A stretch of 64,000 bases of DNA from Theropithecus gelada (Eukaryota; Chordata; Mammalia; Primates; Cercopithecidae): positions 49,200,644 to 49,264,643 of the forward strand of contig NC_037689.1 of assembly GCF_003255815.1 (NCBI RefSeq), in the 5' to 3' direction. Positions 1 to 13,658 of the stretch are shown here, piece by piece (positions within the stretch are counted from its first letter, which is position 1; every line of letters begins with the position of its first letter). A program made the position numbers and the translations under genes. The notes under the pieces are model-generated. The model was not told the origin of the DNA, searched no databases, and worked only from the letters and a program-made list of their open reading frames with translations.

Positions 1-3000
1 CATAGCATTTACATTGTATTATGCTATAACTAATCTAGAGACGATTTAAAGTATACAGGAGGATGTGCATAAGTTATATGCAAATACTATGCCATTTTAT
101 ATCAGGCACTTGAGCATTTGGGAATTTTGGTATCCACATGGGGCCTGGAACCAATACTCCATGGACACTGAGGGACGACTGTACTACAAACTGAAACAAT
201 TAAATACGGCATATTCTAAGACAAGGCTGGGAAGACTAGAGCTGAAGTCATAATGTTTTTAAAGATCACCATGTTCTCACTAACCAAATTCTGAAAACTA
301 TGAAACTAGTTAAAGCAGACAGATACAATTGTGCTGAGAGCAGAGATACTGAAGTTAGACTATCTGGGTAAAAATTTTGCTCTTAATGCCCGCTGTAACT
401 CTTACTAGCTTGGCAATTTACTTAACCCTTCTCTATTCCAGTTTGTTACGAAAAATAGGTGAGTATATACACAATTTAGAAGAGTACTTGAGACATAGTG
501 AATACTATCTAAAAGTTGTTGACTATCATTTCCTTTTTCTTTGACTAGTTTGTGTCACCCACCCTCTCTTCCCCTTGCCTTTACCATAATGGATTTTATA
601 GCACACTCTTACTTCTCCTTTTCAGTATTTTTCAGAATGTTGTCAGTAGATTCTGAAGCAGAGAGTAGGCTAATTTTCTCTACAACTGGTACAAATAGAA
701 AATATAAATATATTCAACAACCCTTGGTTTTATCTTCTGTCCACTGTTTTTCTCTTTACATACAATTTTTCCAGGAGGAGAGTTTTCAATCTCCATTATG
801 TACCACGATCTATATGCTGATCATGTTCAAGTCTCTTTCTCCAGCAACAAGTTAACTTCATAGCTTCAGCTGAAATATCCAATTTCCTGATGGACATATC
901 CAACCAGATACACTCAATCTGTCCAAAACATAGTCTTATTGTAGTCTCACTTATGGGGTACTATCCAAAATTCTTAGCATATTACATAAAATATGTCAAG
1001 ATCCTGTTCTCCCTCCTGGCCCTCTGTGCCTCATGCAGAATTGCTTGCTTATGCTGCTTCAGCATGAGACAGCTAGTTTTGATTCCTATTATAATTCTCT
1101 TCCCATCTAATACCATCTGATTTTTCTAACTTCTAGTTTCAGACCCAATTGAGCCATTTTCTTCTCCTGAAACCATCATTTGTCATTATTAGTATGCATT
1201 TCTATTTTTCCGGAATCTGTAAGTATTGTGTATACACACAATATCTATACTGCTTATACAGTGTGTGTGTGTGTATATATGTGTATATATATACACACAC
1301 ACACACAAACACACACTCTGCAGTTTATATATATATATGCTGTATGAGTATTCTATTAAAGAAGGAAATTAGAATATATCATATGGATTCAAGAACAAAA
1401 TGTGATTTATTCTTCTAGAATCTAAATCATAGGATTAGTATTATAAAGTGCACCTGTTGAGAGAGGGATCAAAAAACTACTAGGCATCAGTGTAAACTGT
1501 GAGTCTACTTATCTATCAAATCTCAAAGAATCCAGAAAGAAAAGCTTAAATATAACATGGCACCAAGGAGGACCTGATAGATTAATTTTGTATCTTATGG
1601 TGAAGGAGGTAGGCACAAAAAAGAATGCAGAGTCCATGGATTTTCAGGCACAATGACACCATCAATTCATTATCATTGCTCAGTTAACGGGGTAGATCAT
1701 TGGATTAGCAATCCTTGCTCAGTTAGTAAGAAGATGGGAAGCCAAGGAAGTGAAAATGGTAGAAGTTGCTTGCTGTAATAAAAGAGATGAAACCCTCACC
1801 TACACACCTAACACACATAAGTACCCTATTGTTTTCAGTGGTGATAAAAAGCCCTAGCAAAAAATGCCAGAGTAAATAAAAATATTAAGAAAATCCCAGG
1901 CTTTTTGCAAAACCAGTTTACCATCAACTGCTAAGAATAATGAAGTGGTCATTGAAGCTGTTTACGTCATGCTTCTCTTCCCCTTTCAGGCGCCTGGGAG
2001 GTTGACATTACCCTGCACCCTTTAAAGTTGGCTATGGCTATATGACTTGCTTTATCCAATTAAATATCAGGGAAAAAGATGTGTCTCTACTCTAAGTGAA
2101 ATCTTCATAAGCCAGTACATGATTCCCCACAATCCTTCATTGTAAGAGATTATGGAAACATTTCAGTTTGGAGCTTCTAAAAGCCTATGTCCTTGAGGGG
2201 CTATGATGTGCAGAGTCCCTGCTAAACGGCCTTGGCAGTAGCTAAAAGTTTTGGCTATGTTGGGCCTCTGAGGTTCCAGCTTGTACTTCTTGATTTAATG
2301 TAAACACTGTCTGTTGATAATATGGTACCACATGTGGTTCACCTCATGAATGCTTTTGATAATTTTTTAAAAAATAAATATTTCTAAAATAGTTTAGCTG
2401 GTTTTAGGGGGATTTATCAATCAACAGAATTGACATGATTTTACAAATCAGTTTATATATTGCCATGAGTCTCATTTATTTATTGCACATTTGTTAACTC
2501 AACATATCTCTGAAAAGTAGGCAGTTTTATTGTCAGTTGAATGGAAGAAATTTCCTCAGAGATAAAAAATACATTTGAAGACCTGTTTCCAATCTTTTAT
2601 TGGATTCCTTAAATAAAATTAATTGCAATCATTAGTATAAGGAAAAAAATATATACTTCCCTATTTTGTCTTTGAATTGGTGTGAATGTAGTGCATACAG
2701 TAGTATAATGGAAGAAAATATTCAAAATAGATGAAAGAAAAATGAAGAATTATGTATATATGGTACATTTTTAATAGGTTGATATTAGAGTTTCTATATA
2801 TAACTAATTCATCTTGGTCTCTAAAATATTCCTTTTTATCTTGCATAGAAATAGCTCAATTACATATTCTAAAAGGCAATCTACAGCATTTCAAGTATGT
2901 GGGATGCTTTCTCATGTTCTTTAATTTGTAAGGAAGAATTAGCATGTAAATAGGTAATTAAGAAAAGGCATAAAAGGCTATGATTGAAACTAATATTTAG

Positions 3001-3814
3001 AATAAGAATAAAAGTTTATTTTCCTATTTCTTGCAGCATAGAAAAATAACTAGGATAGAACATTTATATATCTGAGAAAGAAATCCTGAGGCTGTGAATT
3101 TATAAGTTGTGTTTTCTTACAGCTTACAATTTCCCCTTTAAAACACAGGGAAAAAATTAAATGATCCCTTCAAAATCTCAATAAGACTGAATGTACATTT
3201 GATGTGTAGCAAATGTCATTACATTGACAGGCAGATACATGTAACTAGCTGTGCTCATTCACTCCATATAGGACTTGCTTTCTTCCATACCAGTTTTGCA
3301 GGACCTGTGATTCAAATCTGTCATTCAGCTGTATTTAAATTTACTACTTTACTTTACATGGATGCTCAGATAACCAAAACCATGACTATTAAATCTATTA
3401 AACACTCTATGACCAAAGATAATAGTATAATATTCGTGATTTATTCAAGGAATAAGAGATATTTTGCTGTGATTATGGAGTCTATGTAAATTATGGGGAA
3501 TGCCATAAGGACAGAAAGGAAGCTTGGAGCCAAATGATGATGGACTTTGAATGTCGTGATGGTTGCATTGTTTAATGAGGAGTCAATTATTATTAGTTTA
3601 TATTATTTCATTTGTCTATTTGTTTGCTTTTCACTATAGAAGTGCTATGATATTCTAGCACAGTGTGAAAAATACACTACTTGGGTTTGGAGAAACCGGA
3701 GTCAGTTTTTCGCAAGCCCAAAACTAAAATAAACTATGGAGGAAAATCAGAGCAAGGGTTACACCCAAGGAATTCTCTTGAAAGAGGCATATAGGAATTC
3801 TGTGGATTGACTGA
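1..3814. other. AT-rich intergenic DNA, no gene seen
   Basis: Open frames here are short (the longest is about 100 codons, at 541-855), lack recognisable domains and sit in AT-rich sequence. I see no exon, CpG-rich promoter or RNA gene. The stretch at about 2000-2330 faintly resembles old interspersed repeats, but I cannot name a family. A TG/TA microsatellite lies at 1258-1345. Confidence 0.6.
1258..1345. repeat. (TG)n/(TA)n/(CA)n compound microsatellite
   Basis: A run of tg dinucleotides is followed by ta and ca dinucleotide runs and a second ta run. The alternating purine-pyrimidine blocks are visible directly. Confidence 0.9.
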
Positions 3815-4545
3815 AATGTTTCATATCTTGATAGGGACTTCCATCTGTTTTGTATCTTCAGGGATTACACAAGCGTATGCTTTTGTCAAAACACATGGCA
3901 CAGTACTTTTAAGATGTGTTCATTTTACTGTGTGTGGATTTTACCCCTAAGGATTTAAGGCCTGAAAACAAATACTGAACTCTAGATACAGATGTGCATG
4001 CTGACGCGTTTAGGGGTAAAATGCCATCAAAATAAGATAGATTGGTAGGTGGATTATATGGGGCTGGATAAGTATGTGATACCTAATAAATCACATAAAG
4101 AGGGTCAGGTGTAGCGGCTTACGCCTGTAATCCTAGCACTTTGGGAGGCTGAGATGGATGGATTGCCTGAGCTCTGGAGTTCGAGACCAGCCTGGGAAAC
4201 ATGGTGAAACCCCCGTCTCTACAAAAACACAAAAAATTAGCCGGGCGTGGTGGTGTGTGCCTGTTGTCCCAGCTACTCAGGAGGTTGAGGCATGAGAATT
4301 GCTTGAACCCGGGAGGCTGAGACTGCAGTGAGCCAAGATTGGTCACTGCACTCCAGCCTGAGCAACAGAGTGAGACTGTCTCAAAAAATAAACAAATAAA
4401 TAAATGAATAAATAAAGCACATGATGAAATATGTTAACAGTTACAGAATCTAAGTGGTAGTTACCTGGATATTCATGGTGCAAGTATTTCAAATTTTCTG
4501 TAGGTCTGGAAATTTTCATACTAAAATATTGAGAAAAAATTATCC
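3815..4545 (+). repeat. Ancient LINE-like 3' relic split by an Alu
   Basis: The text before the Alu ('ttgtcaaaacacatggcaca', 'ttcattttactgtgtgtgga', 'aaataagatagattggtagg') and after it ('gaatctaagtggtagttacc', 'caaattttctgtaggtctgg') matches from memory the two halves of a common ancient primate repeat tail, probably an L1M 3' end. The Alu at 4102-4417 interrupts it. Family assignment is by recall only; a RepeatMasker run would settle it. Confidence 0.4.
4102..4417 (+). mobile_element. Alu SINE (older subfamily, J/S type)
   Basis: A full-length dimeric Alu, with 'gcctgtaatcctagcacttt' in the left arm, an A-rich middle linker, a right arm ending in 'gagactgtctc', and a tail of taaa/caaa repeats. 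It has many CpG-decay substitutions, so it is older than the AluY copies at 26306 and 60435. Confidence 0.93.
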
Positions 4546-5089
4546 AAGTCAAATTGTGCAAAATACTGTGCAAGTGGCAAGAAGAACCATGCCTTCACCT
4601 CAAAATAATTAGAAAAAATAGTTCATATAGACACAAATCTGAAAAAGGCTATACTTTTACAATAGCAAACAAGTCCCATTACAATCTTAGAATATTTTCT
4701 GATGGTAAATACAGATTTGCTAAAAAATACACAGCTAATATAACACAATGAGGAACATATAAAATTTACTGTATAAGATATATGTTTGATACAAAACTAT
4801 TTTGTAGTTGAGTTGAACTAAATATTCATTAATTTATGCCCTTGATGGGGAGGGAATGGGGAATAGGACATAGTGACTTCTGATTATTCTAGAACAATAC
4901 TAACCCCTGACAGAAACATAAAAGATAAAGAAAGATTCATGGGACTTCAATGTAGTCCTAGTTTCTGTGTTTAAGGAATTCCTTTGGAATATTCTGTTTT
5001 TCTTTATCTAGGCTGGGTAAATAGAATGCCTTTTAAAATGTCCCCATGCCTTACAAAATATATTTGATCAACTGGCTGATTCATCAGAG

Positions 5090-5400
5090 TATTCTTTTTT
5101 TATTTTCTGAATAGCATGATGTTTTTATACACATATACATAGTGAAATGATTACTACAGTCAAGCAAATTAGCATTTCCATCACCTTTTTTGCATGTGTG
5201 ATCAAAGATCTAAAATCTATTCTCTTAACATATCTCCAGTATGCAATACAATACTCTTAATTATAGTCCTCAGCTGTACATTAGATCCTGCCATTTGTGA
5301 TAACACGGATAAACCTAGAGGATGTTATGCTAAGTGATAAATGTCAGACATAAAAGGAAAAATATTGCATAATTTCACTTATATGTGGAATCAAACAGTT
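5090..5400 (+). mobile_element. L1M 3'-end fragment
   Basis: Contains 'gctgtacattagatcctgcc' and 'gttatgctaagtgataaatg' followed by 'ttcacttatatgtggaatca', phrases typical of the terminal part of ancient mammalian L1 elements. There is no ORF and no visible target-site duplication. Confidence 0.6.
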
Positions 5401-8067
5401 TAAATATATTATTCATATATATATATTTAAAATGTGTATATATGTTATTGCCTTTATTAGAAGAATGCTCTTTGAAGACAAACCAGTTTCACACATTTAG
5501 AAACTGGTGTTCTTTAGGGTTAATGCTCATTTTATGCAAATATGATAAAGACTAAATATGAAGAATATCCTAACACTGACTTTCATTCAGAAGGAATTCA
5601 TTTGGTAAGTATTAGGATTACTGCAGGGATTATTAAAAGGTAATTATTTTTAAAATATTACATTCATAAAACAAGTCTCATAATGTGTTGGGCTTATTTA
5701 GATTGAAACACTTACATTTTAAATTATCTGCATCATGTTGATCTTTGGAAAACAAATTAAGAGCGTATCTGTTCCTAATATTGAACATGTGGAATGTGTA
5801 TAAATTATACTGCATTTCACACATTTTCTACCATATTGCTGCAGTCCTAAAAAGTATTCCTACAGCTCTACCTCTACTTGGCTTACTTGGAATGGATTCA
5901 GATATTTCAGGTAGAATTTCAAAAAGCATTAGCTTTGACCTTCCTCATTCTGGTCTCTGAAAAGCTGAAATATTTCATCTGGTGATTTTAAGCCGTTGAT
6001 CCTCTTTCAAAAATCCCAAAAGAAACATATGGCAAAATTACATCGAACAAGCTTTCCACTTCATCACCTCATCAGAAATTGAAACAGAACATTAGGAATT
6101 CAGCCAAGAGTTGCCATCCAAAGGCCACACTTTCTGTATGCTGACTCAACTCTGGCATTAATTATGGGAGCGTATGATGGTTACTGATGTATCTTTGGAA
6201 CATCCAGAAATTGCTTGAGAAAATATAGTAAATTATCCTTGTCAAATTTAGAACAGGTACGCAAATCTTTTTGAAAGGGAAAATGTAAGTGAATTAAGGG
6301 AAAACATCCTCTAATCAGACTCAGATTTAACTTTCAAGTATGTAGTGCAGCTATACACTTTTTAAAAAAGTAATGTTGGATAATACTTGATGATTTTATT
6401 TCATTGCAACTTTAACAAATACATATTGCATTTATTTAAGAATTGTTTAATAGTCATAGTTCAGCTCTTTCAATCTCAGTGGTTATTAATTACATTAGGT
6501 TTGAGTTTTATGGGTTTGAATAATTTCCAGTAAAAGCGAACATAAATATGCACTGCAAAGAATATTTTATTTAGATATGATGTCCAGTAGGAGGAAATCA
6601 GCAGCAGTAAGTTAGCTATAATTATTTCCTTATTACTGACAAGTCAAGGACAAGTGGGCTAAGGAGAGACAGAATGAATGTAGCCACAACCATACAACCT
6701 GGTAATATTTGATGTAATTTCTAGGTCTACAAATTCCTTTTTTTTTACACTTTCTATTTCTTTCTCCATTATATTCTTGTTTTCTTTATTTAAACATATT
6801 TATAATATCTTTTAAATTTTTTAAATTTTATCATCTCTGTCAATTATGGATCTTCTTAACTAATTTTTTCATAGTTATGATCCACATTTTCCTGCTACAT
6901 GCATGTTTAGTAATTGTGGACAATGATGGAAATTATGAGTATTAATGTCGATTATCTAGATTTTGTTGTTCTCTTTGAAAGACTATTGAATTTCATTTTG
7001 ACATGTATGTACTTATATATCAGCATTTTTTTGTTGAGATGTTTTTCTAAGCTTTGTTAGGATGGGTCTACGTTAGCTTTTATTCTAGGGCTAGCATAGC
7101 CTTCCTCTTATAATGCGGCCTTTCTGGGGTCTCTACTGAACTGAACTCTCATGGTGATCAATAGTGATGTCCCAGCCTCACGTGAACTTTGGAACTTGTT
7201 CAGTTTGTAGCTTCTGATAGCTATTCTCTGTCCAACCTTATGGAATCTCACCTTATGCATATGACACTTAGCCAAATATTCAAGATGACCCCAATTCTGA
7301 TCTCTATGAGCCTCATTCAGTGCAGAACTGTCTCTGCTCTGGTACTCTACCCAACAATTTTCATCACCTTAGGCTTTAAAACTTTTATATCTGTCTCTTA
7401 AGTCTGGAAAGTCCATTGTTCTCAATTTGGGATCACCTTTCCTCTGCCAGAGTCCATTAAGTGCCTCTGCGAAAAATCTAGGGCTATTATAGGGCTCACC
7501 TCATTCTTTTCCTTCCTTTAGGGATCTTGCACTGCTTGTTGTCCAAGTCTGAAAAGAGTATTTTCAAATATCTTGTCTATTTTTCAAGTTGTTCATGGTA
7601 GGTATAATTTTACTATCAGTTATTCTGCCATGATAAGTGAAGGTGCTCTATCTGTGATTCTTAAAACTTCCTAGAGACTTCAGATGTGCATTCAGAGTTG
7701 AGTATCTATGTTCTAGTTGAAATTTACCAACTTAGCAGTACATATCTGAATGAGTTCTATTGACTACACAATCATCATATGCAAAATAGATCTGTCAATA
7801 TTCAAATTATCTATAACTTTACATGAGCATTTATCAACTTGAACCTCCACTATTCTTTGGTCCAATATGTCCTGCATTCTATTGATTTATTACTAAATGC
7901 ACAGGTAACCTAGTTTCTATCCATCGGAGTATGTATCAATTTTTGGTTATAAACATTTAATTTACATGCATCACTGAATAACCCGAAAAATAATTATTAC
8001 ATAAAATTTCATTCTGATTTCAAGTCAATGAAATTTGCCTTTGAAAATAACATGAGAATCTGACTTC
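5401..8067. other. Intergenic DNA with a probable old LINE 3'UTR relic
   Basis: No gene. About 6720-7660 reads like a decayed 3'UTR of an ancient L1 ('ttattctagggctagcatag', then 'atcttgcactgcttgttgtc'), but this is recall-based and weak. The rest is unassigned AT-rich sequence. Confidence 0.35.
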
Positions 8068-8290
8068 TAAGCCATTTGTTGACAAACTATAGCCCTAAAA
8101 CCAAATCAGATCCATCACATGATTTTGTAAATAAAGGTTTTTTGGAATGGAGCCACACTCTTCCATTTACATATGATCTATGGCTGCTTTCCTGCTATAA
8201 TGGCAGAGTGAGTAGTGAGACAGAGACCATATGGTCCCCAAAGTCTGAAATGTTTATCATCTAGCCCTTTACAGGAAAAAAAACATTGCC
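8068..8290 (+). mobile_element. Non-autonomous DNA transposon relic (MER-type, probably hAT-Charlie)
   Basis: The sequence 'ttgttgacaaactatagccc', then 'gattttgtaaataaaggttt', 'atggctgctttcctgctata' and 'gtctgaaatgtttatcatct' follows in order a well-known primate MER DNA transposon that begins with a 'ggcaaactacggcc'-like end. I recognise the element but not its exact name. It is diverged and non-coding. Confidence 0.6.
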
Positions 8291-11200
8291 AACCTCCGCT
8301 CTAATCTCATATATTTGAGTACTGTTCTTGTTCAATAGATTGTCAGCTAATAATTTTACAAATATACTTTAACTCTTTGTTATTTAGAACACAAAAGCAC
8401 AGTAAACATAGAGAGATATTATTGGCCCAGCTTCCTTTGTCCCCCTAAGTTTCATGGAAGCATTCTAGAAGGGGGGATACAGTGTGAAAGGAGATAACAA
8501 ATAACAATAAAAACCCTCACTGAGTGTTAGGAGAAGTCATTCAACTTTTCTAAACTACATCCTCATCTGTGGGGCACAGCTAATATTTATCAAATTAACT
8601 ATGCCTATTTGTACACATTTAAGAGAATGCAAATACATCATATTGTATTACATATTTATAAATGATGCATAAAATGTCAAAACTGGGCAAAATACAACAA
8701 AGATGACACATATTAAGAAGGCAATGACCAAAGCCAAAATGGTGATGTATAACACAATTATTACATCTATTGGCTGTAAGTCAGGCTTGACTTAGAGGTA
8801 AAAAAATTCTAAAATTTGTTAATCCCACAAAATAATGACCAGGAATCAGATTTAAGAACTCTAAGCAAAGTCACAAACATAAGAATCACTAATTGCCTAC
8901 AACATGAGTACTGTATTATCAAAATATCTTTTTCTCTTGTGCTTATGTTATCCTGGAAGAAACAGTGAACTACTGAAATAACTAAAACTAACAAATTATA
9001 CTTTAATTAAAATGAGTTTAAAATAAAACCCAATTTTGTAGAGCATTTAAAAAGTTATAATACATTTTGGTGTCTCTTCTTCATACAGGCATTTTTAAAA
9101 AATCAAATTTGTATCTTCAGTAATATTAAAATGAAAACATATCTGATTGACAGCAAATTAAATCAGGTAACAGGCTTTCAAATATCCTTGTGATAATGAG
9201 CCTAACAATGTAATCAGGTCACTGCTATGAATCTAAAATTACAATTTATATTAAGAAACTGCAAATATATGTTCATTGTATATTTGCATTTTAATACAGT
9301 TAATTATTATCATAGTCCTTTCATTTCACTTGAGGTATTTCAGTGTACCAGATACTGCAATATATACTTTGTAGGGATGGTATTATCATGATTTATTACT
9401 CATCATTGATACGTAGTTTATTGCAGGTCTTAGAGAAGTTGCTGTGGCCTCACATAACTTGCTGATTGATGGAATCTACTGTGTGCCTGGCAATGGGATG
9501 GGTGATGGAGACACATCATTTAGCAAGACGTTTGTGTTGCCTAACCTCAAGGAACTTAGAATCTATAGTTTTATTGATGTAAAGGCACTGGAGACCTCCA
9601 TTCCCACTCTTTACAACACTTTCCAAAGGTCCTGTTAGGAAAGTAAGTGGAGTTGGTTATAGTGAGTTCTCCTCTACTCTATCATTATACTTTATTGGCA
9701 CTGGTTTTATGGTATTGAGAAATGAAAATTCGTCCTCTTTTTAATAAAAACTTGAGACTCCTCTGATTCCATAAAAGGGAAATTTCCTTGCCTTAATTAT
9801 AAACTCTAAACTATAAAGTGAAATGTAGGAACACAGCAAAATACTCATTTTTATAAAAACATGAAGTAATTGGAAAAATGAAAAGAAGTTAACATTTCTG
9901 CGATACTGACCTCTATCTTTCAGTGAAGTGAAACAGGCATAACAGCAGTGAACTGATAACATATCAATTTCCCAGTCAAAGTACATTATTTCCCACAAAT
10001 ACAAATCTTCATTACAAAAAATTTCTGAAACTTTTCTATATTTAAATGAAGGGATGGTCTGGTTCCAAAAATCAGTGTTTCTCTGGGAAGCCTATCAAAC
10101 ACAGGACAATGGCAATGGGGGTTTCCCCATATATACATACATATATACATACATACATTTTTATACCATGGTTAAAAATATGTTTATGATATATGAACTC
10201 TATTTTTTGAAAAATTTCTTTTAACATAGTATTTTCTATTATAATAATCCTACAAATACGTAAAATTTTCCTTCTTTTTACATTAGGTTTATCTAACATT
10301 ATAATTCAAAACAGTCTCAGAAAGAAAAAAAGATTGGATTTTAAATTAAAATTGCACAACTATTGCTACCTTAAACTGACAATGAGGTACTTGGGTGCAA
10401 TTTCTGCTGAAAGACTCACTGGTGACCTAGAAAACATTGGCATAACTATTATTTTGATGACTTCCCCAATTTCAGAAAAATAGGATTTCCAGCATCTATC
10501 AGCTGTCTCTATAAGGATTTCTCTTGAAACCCTTTCCACTGCATGTTTTTCCAACATCTGAGAAAAAAGATGGTTGTCTGTAAATTTTTAAAAAGTCAAA
10601 TGCAGGCCAAGACTAATGCAACTGTCTAGTCACATATGTAAATGACTGGAATTTATTTTCCTCATAAAATAGAGTACAACATATTATCATTACAAGCAAT
10701 CTAGCTTAAGGGGCTATATTTTCACTAGACATAAATAGAAAATTAAGTTACTTCCAAGAATTATGTATTGCTTATTGCCTGATGAAAACATACAAATTTA
10801 ATCAATGATGGAGCCAGGGTTCTATTTCCTGAAATGGAACAATGGGAAAAAGAAAATGAGGTTGTTGTGTTATCCTCAAAAGGTTTTATTTTGATTCATG
10901 AGTTTTTAGATAATTAAATGTGAAACTAAATTTTTCAACATAATTTATAAAATGATAATCCACAAAAGTGTACATTCCTTAAACTGGCCTGATTTTTCTA
11001 CTCATCTAAAGTTGTCAATCCAGTTTTACAATACCTCTTCCACAACACCCCCTTGACAAAACAATTATTAACACTGACTCTACTCAATGGAATACTGTTT
11101 ATTGCTTTATTTTTCTTCATATTACCTGACTTTACTACCTGACCTTAGAGTCTAGAGTGATGATGTTTCAAATGTGATTCTCCATCGTTTTAAACTGGTT

Positions 11201-13403
11201 TCAAAGATCTTTGTGAGGAATAATGAAATTATAACATTTTTATTTCATGCTGTTTGACCCCTGCATATTTGGAAAACTCATGAACAAGGTAAATTCACAC
11301 ATTTGATAAATAAATAACATGCTTTCAGGCTAGGATATAATAAAAAATATCATTTCCCAGAAAACTTTCAAAACTATTTTTTATAAAATTAAAAAATATT
11401 ATGAATAAAATTATTACCAAAATGCAAAATAACAGTTTATGTAAAGGTTAAGATCCTTAAAAGAAATGCCAAATTTGTTCCTCAATGCTAAAATTCTTGC
11501 TGAATATTAAATCATGATAAGTTCAAATGTCACTAACTTTCTAACCTTTAAAATGTATTACTTACATAACTTCAGGAAGAACTTAGGTTTTATATTTTAA
11601 TCCTACACCTGTTATTGATTTTATTTAAACACATTTCAATACAGTGTTATAATGTAGTGATCGATTTCTCATTATTCTGCCAAATTACCAAATAGAGAAT
11701 TACTAAATGTCTTGTATGTTGCCTGTCTAAAGATCAGCATGTAAAAAAAATTTTTTTCCTTCAAAGAACAGAGAGAGAATCCATTTGGATATAAACAAGA
11801 AGACCAGTTACTAAAGATAAAATAGTGTTTGGTTTTCTCTGGCATAAGTTTAGAAAAGAAATGTAGGCTCTATAAATCTGGTATACTAAAACAACTCGTC
11901 AGAGAGAGTAAGAGAGATAACATTCTTTTCATTTAAACATCTTGTGGACAAATAAATCTTTTGGGAAATCTATGTATATTTACACTGTATATCGAAAAAA
12001 GATCATTTATTTATCACATATTTACAATATGCCACTGTTATCATAATGGAAACATTTTTGACACTTTTTATTAGTTGAATAAACTCTTTTTTATTTGGAA
12101 ACCAAGAAACTCATAAAGGTAAAAAAAAAATAAACAACATTTTACTGTTTGTATGTATTCTGCATGCTAACTCTTATTCATGCTAATGTATTGGGTTGAG
12201 GAACCAGACAATAAAATGGATTAAATAAAATCAAACAGAAATTTTCTAAGATATATGATTAGAATAAATATATCGCTAACCTAATCTCTATTATGTATAT
12301 AAAATATATGTATACTGTCCATTAAACATAAAATCATGAGCTCCAGGCATTACAAGAATCAAAAGTAAGTACGGTTTCAGATTGGAGTGTTTTAAATACC
12401 TTCTAATTAAATGAAAATTTATACTCTTTGGGTGTTCATTCAATTCTCCAAATATCCATTTATTTAACCAACCAATATGTTTGAACACCTACTATGTCTT
12501 ATGAGCAATAAAATTTGCAAGGCAAGCACTGATAGCTAAGAAACTCTGTTGTCTTTCTATATGCTGAATCAAACAGGTCTCAATGTGGTTATGGGCTCTA
12601 TAAATGATAACAAATACAAAAGGGGCAAGTGGAAGCTCAACTCTTCCTGAAAGTCTGAGAATGCCTTCATATAAATGCCATTGAGGACTTGACTTCACCC
12701 TTAAAACTGTACAGGTGTGTGTCAAGAGGAAAAATAAGGATGTCTTAGTAACCAAATGAAGTAGTATGAACACTGACATGGCTATGTGAAAGATAATGTC
12801 ATGAAATCTAAACAAGGGTTTGGACAACTTATCTAGGGTACAGATCATGGAGGGACTGCTCAAGGCAACAGGAGCCACAAATGGGTTTTAAGGAGAGGAC
12901 TATAAACACACTGTTTTTTTGAAGACCAAGGTAGTGTGATTGTGACTGATGAATCCTAAGGATTTCAGTTTGGAGGCAGGGTGACAAGTCAGGAAACCAT
13001 TAAAATATTCTAGGTAAAAGTGAATGAACAGCTAGAATCAGGCAACAATGGTGGAACGGGCAAGAAGCAGATATGTTTAAAAATGCTTAGGAGTATAAAT
13101 AAAGGAAATTGTTCACTGATTGAATGTTAAAAGGAGGAATTGAGGATGCCTCTTACATTTTTAATTTCCCAAACTAGCACCTTGCTTAACAATTCTTGGT
13201 AAATTGGAATTGACTTTTTAAATGCTGAGTCACTTCTTCGTACACAAATTCCCGTCAAAATACTTACTGTTGTAGAATACAGAGCTATTTTTCCAAAATA
13301 TTCTCATCCCAATCCCATAACTCCTTGGAATATAAGAAATATAACAATATGTTCTTTAAAAAGTTTTATAAATCATAGATCCCATTGTTGCTCTACCTCC
13401 ATT
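8291..13403. other. Intergenic DNA, no gene seen
   Basis: AT-rich with no coding signal; open frames are at most about 128 codons and featureless. A TATACA-type microsatellite lies at about 10128-10160. About 12470-13160 (beginning near 'gaacacctactatgtctta') resembles a very old interspersed repeat with phrases such as 'gatttcagtttggaggcagg' and 'aaaccattaaaatattctag'. I cannot name it with confidence. Confidence 0.5.
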
Positions 13404-13658
13404 TCTTCCTGCCTTTTTTTTTTTTTTTAATTTTTTTTTAATTTATTTATTATTATTATACTTTAAGTTGTAGGGTACATGTGCATAACGTGCAGGTTTG
13501 TTACATATGTATACTTGTGCCATGTTGGTGTGCTGCACCCATCAACTCATCATTTACATCAGGTATAACTCCCAATGCAATCCCTCCCCCCTCCCCCCTC
13601 CCCGGGATAGGCCCCGGTGTGTGATGTTCCCCTTCCTGAGTCCAAGTAATCTCATTGT

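Noticed and set aside
12492..12878. 128-codon minus-strand frame considered as an exon
   Set aside because: Overlaps an old interspersed repeat and lacks splice-site or homology support.
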